A stretch of 21,917 bases of DNA, taken from assembly GCA_026398285.1 (NCBI GenBank), contig JAPLTI010000250.1, positions 1 through 21,917 on the forward strand, read 5' to 3'. Of this stretch, positions 15,320 to 21,917 are shown piece after piece. A program made the translations under genes and the position numbers. This DNA is from Verrucomicrobiota bacterium (GTDB lineage Bacteria; Verrucomicrobiota; Verrucomicrobiia; Chthoniobacterales; Terrimicrobiaceae). Each line of letters starts with the position of its first letter. Position 1 is the stretch's first letter. The notes beneath the pieces are model-generated. The model made no database searches. It had not been told where the DNA came from and saw only the letters and a list, made by a program, of their open reading frames with translations.

Positions 15320-15733
15320 ATGAACCTCAACAACATCACTTCTCTCGTCTCGGAACCCTCCACATCCAAAAACATCCTCACCAGTGATGTTGAACTGACA
15401 GGAACTTTGAAATTCGACAGCGAAATGATTTTCGACGGCAAACTCGACGGCGAAATCATCTCCGAAGGCGTTCTCACCCTCGGCAAAAACGCCGTGATCA
15501 AAGGCGATGTCCGCACCAAAACTGTCATTATCCACGGCACCGTGAATGGCAACGTGACCGTCCAAGAACGCTGCGAGTTGAAATCCAATGCCGAACTCCT
15601 CGGTGACCTCAAGGCTATGCGCATCATCATCGAGGAAGGCGCGACCTTTATCGGCCACTCCGAGGTGACCCCCTCGAAAAACGCTTCGCGCGGCATCGCT
15701 CCGAAACCTTCTATCGCAGAGGACGCGGCCTAA
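15320..15733 (+). CDS. Bactofilin (polymer-forming cytoskeletal protein)
   Basis: Bactofilins self-assemble without nucleotides into filaments that scaffold cell shape, stalk or envelope functions at the membrane. The 137-residue product has a short polar N-terminus (residues 1-18), a right-handed beta-helix core of about 95 residues with the periodic pattern of the family (GTLKFDSEMIFDGKLDGEI, GVLTLGKNAVIKGDV, TVIIHGTVNGNV, ELLGDLKAMRI), and a short disordered tail. This N-head, core, C-tail organisation is usual. I start at ATG 15320. A GTG at 15299 lies inside the -10 region and adds seven residues unlike the family. There is no Shine-Dalgarno. The second bactofilin gene follows after 6 bp, so they form an operon. 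Confidence 0.92.
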   Translation: MNLNNITSLVSEPSTSKNILTSDVELTGTLKFDSEMIFDGKLDGEIISEGVLTLGKNAVIKGDVRTKTVIIHGTVNGNVTVQERCELKSNAELLGDLKAMRIIIEEGATFIGHSEVTPSKNASRGIAPKPSIAEDAA

Positions 15734-15739
15734 GGCCAA

Positions 15740-16507
15740 ATGCCAACCTCACCGCCGAAGTCACCATTCCGGTGTCCGGTCTGCGGTTTCGTGCAGCTTG
15801 AGCCTCCCCACCTCATATCCACAAACTGCCGCTCCTGCGGGGCCCACTATTTGGCCACCGCTCAAGGAGTGCGCTCATCTGGAGTCACGGAACTTCCCTC
15901 CTTCGCCGGAAAAAAGCTGGAAGCCGGCAAGCCTGTTCATTGCCTGAAATGCGGGCGCACCCACCAGGTTTCGCAGAAAGCCCAGAGCACGATCTGCCCG
16001 GGCTGCTATGCGCCGATCGAGTTGATCGAGGTGAACATCACCGCGCACTCGTCGCGAGCGGTTGATACCCGGGGCCTGCTGAAAATCGGCGCCAAAGGCT
16101 CGCTTTCCAATCCATGGATCATCTGCGGCTCCTCTCGCATCGAAGGCGCATTCAATGGACACCTCCGCTGTGAGGGCGAGGTTCGCCTGAATATGCAGAA
16201 GCCCTGCACAGGGCGCATCACGGCGGACTCCATTCTGGTGGAAAAAAGAGCCTCCATCGAGTGCTCCCAGCCGCTGGAAGCCGATCACATCACGATCCAA
16301 GGCACGCTGCGCGCTCCCATCCAGTGCAATGGCATTATACAAATCTTGAACGGAGGGTGCCTGGAAGGTCCAGTGACCTCGCGGGCCATGGTGGTTGAAA
16401 AAGGTGGCATCCACATCGGACAATGCCGCATCCAACCTCCCGCGCCTGCCGAACCGTTGGCAGAGGCTGCTCCGCCGGAGGAAATCACCTCCACAGGCGA
16501 AGCCTGA
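15740..16507 (+). CDS. Bactofilin-domain protein with two N-terminal zinc ribbons
   Basis: 255 residues in three parts. Two putative zinc ribbons have the same spacing, CxxC-X14-CxxC: C12/C15/C30/C33 and C68/C71/C86/C89. A bactofilin-like beta-helix follows at about 108-228 (GLLKIGAKG, SRIEGAFNGHLRCEGEVRL, TGRITADSILVEKRASIE, ADHITIQGTLRAPI, GGCLEGPVTSRAMVVEKG). The tail (229-255) is rich in Pro, Ala and Glu. The beta-helix suggests co-assembly with the upstream bactofilin, 6 bp away in the same operon. The ribbons could bind nucleic acid or protein, or be structural; the sequence does not say which. An AAGG lies 5 bp before the ATG, overlapping the upstream stop. The stop codon is 8 bp from a relic of the proS 3' end. 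Confidence 0.88.
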   Translation: MPTSPPKSPFRCPVCGFVQLEPPHLISTNCRSCGAHYLATAQGVRSSGVTELPSFAGKKLEAGKPVHCLKCGRTHQVSQKAQSTICPGCYAPIELIEVNITAHSSRAVDTRGLLKIGAKGSLSNPWIICGSSRIEGAFNGHLRCEGEVRLNMQKPCTGRITADSILVEKRASIECSQPLEADHITIQGTLRAPIQCNGIIQILNGGCLEGPVTSRAMVVEKGGIHIGQCRIQPPAPAEPLAEAAPPEEITSTGEA

Positions 16508-16514
16508 GATTGAC

Positions 16515-16566
16515 GACTTCGCCCAGACCACACGCTGGCGGTAGGGTTCACTGCTGAACCGGCAGG
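16515..16566. repeat. Degenerate copy of the proS 3' end (direct repeat, copy A)
   Basis: 52 bp aligned without gaps to 17836-17887, with 45 identities (87%) and a first exact stretch of 17 bp. Read on the minus strand in the proS frame it gives CRFSSEPYRQRVVWAKS against CPFSGEPSRQRVVWAKS in proS, but without the final Tyr and stop. Similarity ends sharply on both sides. The last five codons and stop of chrA (16548-16565) lie inside it in another frame. Confidence 0.85.
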
Positions 16567-17810
16567 AAACCGAAAACGCCGCCGATCCAGCCTGCCAAAC
16601 CGCAAAACACTATCACCGGCAGAAGTCCCGAGGGAAATCGTTGCAAGGCGACAAATGCCACTACAGCCAGCGCGCCCACAAACCAATCGATTCCCCCGCC
16701 GGAGGGCCACAGCGCGTGACGGGTGAAATCCACAGCGAGGTTGAGCACCACGCCGACCACGGCTGCGGTGATGCCCGAAAGAGCGCCGGACAGCCACGAC
16801 AGGGCCGAGAATTTTTCGACATGTGGGCCGCCGGTCAGGATGAAAAGAAACGACGGCATAAAAGTGACCCATGTCGTCAGCGCGGCGCACAGAACAGCCG
16901 CAGCGGCCGGTGTCAGAGATCCCGGATTTTGCCAACCGCCCACGAATCCGACGAATTGCAGCGCCATGATCAACGGCCCAGGCGTCGTCTCCGCGAGGGC
17001 AAGGCCGGACATCATTTGCGCGCTGGTCAACCATCCATGCGTTTCGACGGCTTGCTGGGCGACATACGGCAATACCGCGTAAGCCCCTCCGAATGTCACC
17101 ACAGCGGCTTGGCTGAAAAACAAACCCATCCGTGCGGGCGTGCTTTCCCAGCCGAGCCATGAAGCCACACCCAGAATCGGCGTCCACCAAAGCACAAGGC
17201 AGATGCCCGCCGTCACCAAAGTCCTGCGCCACGCCGGTGCCGGAGGTTTTTCGATTGAGGCGGGCGAGTGGGAGCGCTTAGACATCCATCCCGCAAAAGC
17301 GGCCACAGCAAGGATTGCGATGAACGGGGTGTTGAAAAACTGGATCGCCAAAAAGGCAGCCGCCGCCAAAACCCAGTGCAGGGAGTTTTTCAGCGCCCGT
17401 CGGCCCAATCGCGGAACAGCCTCAAAAACGAGCGCGACCACCGCAGCAGGGAGGCCCCGGAAAACATCGGCCAACCACGGCAGATGCCCGCCTGCCATGT
17501 AAAGCCAGCTCAAGCCGAGGAGAAGAAACGCCGCCGGCAGCACGAACAGCGACCCCGCTGCCACGCCGCCCTTTGTTCCGTGCAACCGCCAGCCAAGCCA
17601 GGTCGCAAGCTGTTGCGCCTCGGGCCCCGGCAGGAGCATGCAAAAATCCAGCGCTTTCGAGAAATCCGCCTCAGCGATCCATCGGCGCCGCTCGACGAGT
17701 TCGCGGTGCATGATCGCAATCTGCCCGGCGGGGCCACCGAATCCAATACACCCGAGCTTCAACCAAAACCTCACCGCCTCGCGGAAAGAGGGCTTGGCGT
17801 CGGGCGGCAT
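16548..17810 (-). CDS. chrA: Chromate transporter, long-chain ChrA family
   Basis: ChrA proteins are inner-membrane carriers that export chromate; many family members are of untested specificity. The 420 residues with about 10-12 hydrophobic segments fit the long-chain type, in which two homologous halves are fused. The first half has FGGPAGQIAIMHRELVE (24-40) and LPGPEAQQLATWLGWRL (60-76). The second has the matching TFGGAYAVLPYV (about 248-259) and ETTPGPLIMALQFVGF (about 283-298). The start is 18 bp after the proS stop in the same direction, so it may be read from the proS transcript. There is no clear Shine-Dalgarno. Its C-terminal LPVQQ and stop fall inside a degenerate repeat of the proS 3' end, suggesting that chrA was added here secondarily. 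Confidence 0.92.
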   Translation of the reverse strand: MPPDAKPSFREAVRFWLKLGCIGFGGPAGQIAIMHRELVERRRWIAEADFSKALDFCMLLPGPEAQQLATWLGWRLHGTKGGVAAGSLFVLPAAFLLLGLSWLYMAGGHLPWLADVFRGLPAAVVALVFEAVPRLGRRALKNSLHWVLAAAAFLAIQFFNTPFIAILAVAAFAGWMSKRSHSPASIEKPPAPAWRRTLVTAGICLVLWWTPILGVASWLGWESTPARMGLFFSQAAVVTFGGAYAVLPYVAQQAVETHGWLTSAQMMSGLALAETTPGPLIMALQFVGFVGGWQNPGSLTPAAAAVLCAALTTWVTFMPSFLFILTGGPHVEKFSALSWLSGALSGITAAVVGVVLNLAVDFTRHALWPSGGGIDWFVGALAVVAFVALQRFPSGLLPVIVFCGLAGWIGGVFGFLPVQQ

Positions 17811-17828
17811 GGGACCAGCGTCTCGTCG

Positions 17829-19349
17829 TCAGTAGGACTTCGCCCAGACCACGCGCTGGCGGCTGGGTTCGCCGCTGAACGGACAGGTGCCGGGCTCGGG
17901 TGATTCGTCGAACAGGATGCAACGGATGGTCACCTTGAGATCGGCTTTGATTTGTTCCTCCACATTGGTGCTGCCGTTCCAGTGCGTGAGGGCGAAGCCG
18001 CCGTGGATTTCGGGTTTCGCGGCATTTTGTGGTGTGAAGAATTTGTAGAAGTCCTCCTTCGTGTCGATCTTCACCATGTTGGCGTCGCGGAATTCGGTGG
18101 CACGCTGTAAGAGCGTGCTCTGGATTTCCTCCAGCATGGCCGTGGCGCGCTGCGGGATTTCGGCGAGCGGGAGAAATTCTTTTTCCTTCGGACCCTTGTC
18201 GCGGCGGGCGACGGCAGCGGTTCCCTGAGCAAGGTCGCGCGGGCCGATCTCGATGCGGATTGGCACGCCTTTCTTGATACACTCCCAGTTTTTGACACCG
18301 CCACCGAGGTCACGGGAATCGACTTCCACGCCGAGCGGGGCTCCATGGAAAGGCACCGAGCGCAGGCTGGCGGCGAGATTTTCTGCGGCTTCGAGGATCG
18401 CGGCTTTGCTGTCCTCCTTGGGGGTAATCGGCACAATCACGACATGCGTGGCGGCAATGCGCGGCGGGACGACGAGTCCATCGTCATCCGAGTGCATCAT
18501 GATAAGAGTTCCAATGAGTCGCGTGCTCACGCCCCAACTGGTCGTCCAAGCGTGCTCGAGCTGACCCTCGCGCGACTGGAACTGGATGCCGGAGGCTTTG
18601 GAAAAATTCTGACCGAGGAAGTGCGAGGTTCCGGCCTGAATGGCCTTACGATCTTGCACCATCGCCTCGATGCAATAGGTGCGCTCGGCACCGGGGAAGC
18701 GTTCGCCCTCGCTCTTCTCGCCGCAGAGAACCGGCACGGCGAGGAAGTCCCGCGCGAAGGTCTCATAAACACGCAGCATTTTCATGGTCTCCTCCTCCGC
18801 CTCGGCGCGGGTTTCGTGGGCCGTGTGACCCTCCTGCCAGAGAAACTCGGCAGTGCGAAGAAAAAGGCGGGGCCGCATTTCCCAGCGGACGACATTGGCC
18901 CACTGGTTGAGAAGAATCGGAAGATCGCGCCAGGATTTCACCCAGCGGGCATAGGCGGCTCCGATGATGGTTTCGGAGGTCGGGCGCACGACCAGCGGCT
19001 CGGTGAGCTCGCCGGCGGGCACGAGTTTGCCGTCGCGGGCTTCCAGGCGGTGGTGCGTCACAACTGCGCACTCTTTGGCGAAGCCCTCCACATGGGCGGC
19101 TTCCTTCTCAAGGTAGCTGAGTGGAATGAAGAGCGGAAAATACGCGTTCTTGTGTCCGGTCGCCTTGAACATCCCGTCCAGCACAGCCTGCATCCGCTCC
19201 CAGAGGGCATAGCCCCAGGGCTTGATGACCATGCACCCCCTCACTTCGGAGTTCTCGGCCAAATCCGCCGCGCGGATGACCTGTTGATACCATTCTGGAA
19301 AATCTTCTTCCCGTCTCGGAGAGACGGCTGTCTGTTGTTTCTCGCTCAT
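17829..19349 (-). CDS. proS: Prolyl-tRNA synthetase, archaeal/eukaryote-type
   Basis: It charges tRNA-Pro with proline in the cytoplasm. The 506 residues start at ATG 19349 (MSEKQQTAVSPRREEDFPEWYQQVI). The frame is open further upstream, but that part overlaps the divergent FUSC gene and is unlike the family. Class II signatures are VRPTSETIIG at 121-130, motif 2 with RWEMRPRLFLRTAEFLWQEG at 155-174 followed by HTAHET, and motif 3 with GVSTRLIGTLIMMHSDD. The length and the absence of an insertion (INS) editing domain between motifs 2 and 3 mark the archaeal/eukaryote-like form, which ends in a hydrophobic residue plus Tyr (here AKSY). No Shine-Dalgarno is seen. The start codon lies in the 12-bp palindrome CGCTCATGAGCG. 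Confidence 0.97.
   Translation of the reverse strand: MSEKQQTAVSPRREEDFPEWYQQVIRAADLAENSEVRGCMVIKPWGYALWERMQAVLDGMFKATGHKNAYFPLFIPLSYLEKEAAHVEGFAKECAVVTHHRLEARDGKLVPAGELTEPLVVRPTSETIIGAAYARWVKSWRDLPILLNQWANVVRWEMRPRLFLRTAEFLWQEGHTAHETRAEAEEETMKMLRVYETFARDFLAVPVLCGEKSEGERFPGAERTYCIEAMVQDRKAIQAGTSHFLGQNFSKASGIQFQSREGQLEHAWTTSWGVSTRLIGTLIMMHSDDDGLVVPPRIAATHVVIVPITPKEDSKAAILEAAENLAASLRSVPFHGAPLGVEVDSRDLGGGVKNWECIKKGVPIRIEIGPRDLAQGTAAVARRDKGPKEKEFLPLAEIPQRATAMLEEIQSTLLQRATEFRDANMVKIDTKEDFYKFFTPQNAAKPEIHGGFALTHWNGSTNVEEQIKADLKVTIRCILFDESPEPGTCPFSGEPSRQRVVWAKSY
17836..17887. repeat. 3' end of proS (direct repeat, copy B)
   Basis: The intact counterpart of the repeat at 16515-16566, in the same orientation and offset by 1321 bp. 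It encodes the C-terminal residues CPFSGEPSRQRVVWAKS of ProRS. The two copies bracket exactly one gene, chrA. Confidence 0.85.
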
Positions 19350-19439
19350 GAGCGGGAAATCATTGCGGGAGCGCGTGGCGGGTAAAGTTCTTTCTTTCGT
19401 TGTCGGCCTGCCCGCTATGGATAAGCTCACGGTTCTTCG

Positions 19440-21638
19440 ATGAACGCCACCGCCGAATCTGTCTTGAAGCCGACCTCCGCAACCGGCTCGCTTTGGAGCT
19501 GGCTTGTGGCATTGCCGCGCGATGGCTCGTTCCGCTTCAGCGTGAAATTCGGCATTGCCGGGATACTCGCGGTTTTTGCTACTCTCTTTAATAAAAGCCA
19601 TGAGCCCACTTGGGCGCTTTTCACTGTCTTTGTGCTCATGGTGGCGCAATACATCGGTGCGGTTGAGGAAAAATCGATTCTTCGAATTGTTGGCACTATT
19701 ATTGGCGGCCTTGTCGGCTACCTCCTCACAGCCGCTTTCGAGCAAGACCCGCTGATCTATCTCAGTCTACTTGGACTGTTCGTCGCTTCGACGAACGCGA
19801 TGTTCGGCCAAGCGCGATACCCCTACGCGTTCTTGCTTTGTGGCATGACGGCCGTTGTCGTGTGCAGCAACGGAATGGGAGACCCTGGAATGTCATGGGA
19901 GTTCATGATCTGGAGGATTCAGGAGGTCTGCATCGGCGTCCTTGCGGTGCTGCTCGTGCAAAGCCTGCTCTGGCCGAGATACGCGGCCGATGAATTTTTG
20001 ACCGGCCTGCGTGGCGCATTTCTCGACCTGCGTGACCTTTTCTCCACCACCCGCTCCGGCAACTCCGCGAATGGCGTAGCCATCGAGGCGCATTTGAGTC
20101 AACTCCGGCAACTCCTCCGCTTCGGTGGACGCGAGAGCCGCTACTTCCGGGCCAGAATCGAAGCCTATGTCGAGCTTCTCTCCGTCATCAGCCGGATTCA
20201 CGGCGCGATCAGGCCACTCACTGGACTTGGTTTGAAAAATTCCTTCTACTTCGAAAATGCGGGCCAACAACTCGCTGGAGTCCACGAGGCGATTGAAGCC
20301 CAACTCGCCCTGCTGGGAGCTCCCAAGCAAGACTCCAGTGCGCTGCGGCAGGGATCGCTGGCCATCAACACCGCGATGGAGGCCCTCAAACATGCCATCA
20401 TCGATCTGCGCCGAGACCCTCGTTCGCGGGATGTCGAGTTGGATGACATTCTGGGAATCAGTCTCGAATGTTTATCGCTCGAGGAAATCCACCAGGAACT
20501 TGCACGCGGCCTCGATCTTTTGGAAGGGCTGCCGGTGAAAACAAAAAAGCGCCAGGCGCTCGATCTCCGCGGGCTTGTTCCCGGTATGCCTCCCGCCTTC
20601 TGGATCACGAACGGCATCCGCTCCACCATCTCATTGATTGCCGCAATGGTGCTCATGAACTGGGTGCAACCGCCGGGCGGAAGCATGATGGTGCTTTGCT
20701 CTTGGCTATTTTGTTTTCTTCTTCCAATCAGCCCTGAGGGTCGCGGAGACCAACGCGCATGGCATGTGGTGGTGGCGGCCATTCCGTGTATTCTGTTTCT
20801 GTGCCTCGGACTGATACTGGCATCGCCGCTCCTGTCGAGCTATGCGGTGTTGAATATTCTGATTTTCACTTGGATGTTCGTCTATGGACAGGTGGCCTAT
20901 CGGACTGCTGGCGTCTCCACGGTGATGAATATCTCCATGATGGGTCTTGTTGGCGCAATGAGCCTGAACGCCCAGGAACCCGTCTCATTCCAAGCCATCG
21001 CGGATGTTTTCTTCGGCATCTCGGTCGGCACCGTCATTGCCGCCGTCTTTCAACGCACGCTCTGGCCGCTTTTGCCGCAGCGGGAAATGCGCGACCGGTT
21101 TCAGGAAATGCTACGCATCCAGCGCGAGGCTCTCGTTTCAGGAACGCCGTCGCTGGAAGGTGTCGCGCGCCTGAGTCAGTTGCCCAGCGAAATCAAGTTG
21201 CGCCTCGCGAATCTCGTTCGCCCCGTCTACAGCGAAGCTGAAATCCAAAACCTCCGCAACCTCCTCGATCATCTGGATCGCTTCACCGCGAACCGCATCT
21301 GGGAATCCGATCCCGGCGAGGCAAAGGACGGTCTCGCGCTCACGAAAAAAATCCGCGAGTTGTTTGCCGAAGTCCTCGAAAAAATCAGCGCCTCCTTTTC
21401 AACGGGCCGTCCCTGTTTCGTGGATGCCGCTCCGCTGCGCGGAGCCATCGTGGAGTTCGACGCATGGCTTCTCGACGCGCGTCTCCAAATGATGTCTGAG
21501 AACGCCGATCCCTCGGTCACAACGAACCTCATCGGACGCGCCGCAAGATATCAGAACGCGGCCACGAATCTCATGGGCGCAGCCGAAGTTGCCGCGCAGC
21601 TCGATACCGCGCTTTACTCCAAAGACAACGCGCTCTGA
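19440..21638 (+). CDS. FUSC-family inner-membrane protein (putative aromatic acid exporter, AaeB/YccS-like)
   Basis: 732 residues with two hydrophobic blocks, about 33-175 and about 390-535, each with five to six membrane segments, separated by a helical cytoplasmic domain (about 180-380) and followed by a helical C-terminal domain (about 540-732). This duplicated layout is that of the FUSC superfamily, which includes the E. coli p-hydroxybenzoic acid efflux pump AaeB and YccS. Recognisable parts are FGIAGILAVFATL, RIVGTIIGGLVGYLL near 80-94 and, in the second half, GIRSTISLIAAMVLMNW and GTVIAAVFQRTLWPLL. No membrane-fusion partner (AaeA-like) gene is beside it, so the substrate is unknown. 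The start is 90 bp from the divergent proS start. No Shine-Dalgarno; a TTGTCG/TAAGCT pair at 19400-19427 is a poor promoter candidate. Confidence 0.85.
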   Translation: MNATAESVLKPTSATGSLWSWLVALPRDGSFRFSVKFGIAGILAVFATLFNKSHEPTWALFTVFVLMVAQYIGAVEEKSILRIVGTIIGGLVGYLLTAAFEQDPLIYLSLLGLFVASTNAMFGQARYPYAFLLCGMTAVVVCSNGMGDPGMSWEFMIWRIQEVCIGVLAVLLVQSLLWPRYAADEFLTGLRGAFLDLRDLFSTTRSGNSANGVAIEAHLSQLRQLLRFGGRESRYFRARIEAYVELLSVISRIHGAIRPLTGLGLKNSFYFENAGQQLAGVHEAIEAQLALLGAPKQDSSALRQGSLAINTAMEALKHAIIDLRRDPRSRDVELDDILGISLECLSLEEIHQELARGLDLLEGLPVKTKKRQALDLRGLVPGMPPAFWITNGIRSTISLIAAMVLMNWVQPPGGSMMVLCSWLFCFLLPISPEGRGDQRAWHVVVAAIPCILFLCLGLILASPLLSSYAVLNILIFTWMFVYGQVAYRTAGVSTVMNISMMGLVGAMSLNAQEPVSFQAIADVFFGISVGTVIAAVFQRTLWPLLPQREMRDRFQEMLRIQREALVSGTPSLEGVARLSQLPSEIKLRLANLVRPVYSEAEIQNLRNLLDHLDRFTANRIWESDPGEAKDGLALTKKIRELFAEVLEKISASFSTGRPCFVDAAPLRGAIVEFDAWLLDARLQMMSENADPSVTTNLIGRAARYQNAATNLMGAAEVAAQLDTALYSKDNAL

Positions 21639-21917
21639 TCTCCCAAGCCGATAGCCTTTCGAATACGAGACGCAACGCGTGGCTGCGTGATTTGGGAGGG
21701 CCATCGTCTCGCATGGCCCAAATTTCAGCCGCAACGCGGCGTTCTCGGAAGATGGGTGCGAGGGTGCGTCGTGATGGGAACGGGGCGTCCCGATGGCGAA
21801 GGCTTTTCAGTCTTGGGTCAAGCCAACCGAAGACCCGGGCGGGTCGGAGGAAGCACATCGCAGATGGCCCGAAGGGCGTAGCGAGCAGGGCGCGAGCAAG
21901 GCAAAGGTCGACCCTCC
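21639..21917. other. Window-end region without a convincing gene; several inverted repeats
   Basis: 279 bp after the FUSC gene up to the edge. The hairpin GGGCCAT-N8-ATGGCCC at 21698-21719 lies about 60 bp after the stop but lacks a T run, so it is a weak terminator candidate. Further inverted repeats are GACCC-N4-GGGTC at 21832-21845 and GGCTT/AAGCC within 21800-21825. CGCAACGCG occurs twice (21671 and about 21732). Short ORFs exist on both strands, but none has coding-like composition, and they overlap one another. It may be the beginning of a structured RNA or repetitive element that continues outside the window. Confidence 0.4.

Noticed and set aside
18345..19385. Long plus-strand ORF opposite proS
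   Set aside because: Antisense shadow of a gene with intact class II synthetase motifs.
21687..21881. Short ORF after the FUSC gene (64 codons, plus strand)
   Set aside because: Overlaps a minus-strand ORF of similar quality. Odd composition and no ribosome binding site.

Overview
The window looks like a compact, moderately GC-rich chromosomal segment of a Gram-negative bacterium. A Verrucomicrobiota (PVC group) origin is my best guess. It rests on the gene mix (two adjacent bactofilins, a zinc-free FUSC exporter, an archaeal/eukaryote-type ProRS, a PyrR-led pyr operon) and on the scarcity of Shine-Dalgarno sequences. This is inference, not proof. No rRNA, tRNA, CRISPR array, transposase or integrase is visible.

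Layout, left to right. A 5'-truncated WD40 protein (+) meets, tail to tail, a charged protein of unknown function (-) whose acidic/proline-rich C-terminus lies in another frame, implying a frameshift. Upstream of that on the minus strand are prfA (release factor 1) and rpmE (ribosomal protein L31), separated by a terminator that almost touches the prfA start codon. Diverging from rpmE is a large MscS-family channel (+). It is followed by a tightly packed three-gene cluster (+) for the E1-alpha, E1-beta and E2 subunits of a 2-oxoacid dehydrogenase complex, without an E3 gene. This cluster converges on the pyrR-pyrB-pyrC operon (-), whose genes overlap by 4 bp each. A PyrR-type RNA hairpin sits directly before the pyrR ribosome binding site, and a small unknown gene precedes it. 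Next is rarA/mgsA (+), which converges on a class I aspartate-type aminotransferase (-) across a shared bidirectional terminator. Two bactofilin genes (+) follow, the second with two zinc ribbons at its N-terminus. They converge on chrA (-) and proS (-). Last comes a FUSC-family membrane protein (+), then a hairpin-rich end with no convincing gene.

Working units: prfA, rpmE and proS serve translation. pyrRBC covers two steps of UMP synthesis plus the regulator. E1-E1-E2 forms most of a mitochondrial-type oxoacid dehydrogenase. The bactofilins probably form cell-shape or envelope scaffolds. MscS, ChrA and FUSC are membrane transport and stress proteins.

The points most worth a second look are: (1) a 52-bp imperfect copy of the 3' end of proS on the far side of chrA, so that chrA is bracketed by direct repeats; (2) a PyrR-binding hairpin placed to act on translation rather than on transcription termination; (3) the frameshifted gene near the left end; (4) the zinc-ribbon bactofilin. 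I did not find a clearly new multi-gene system.
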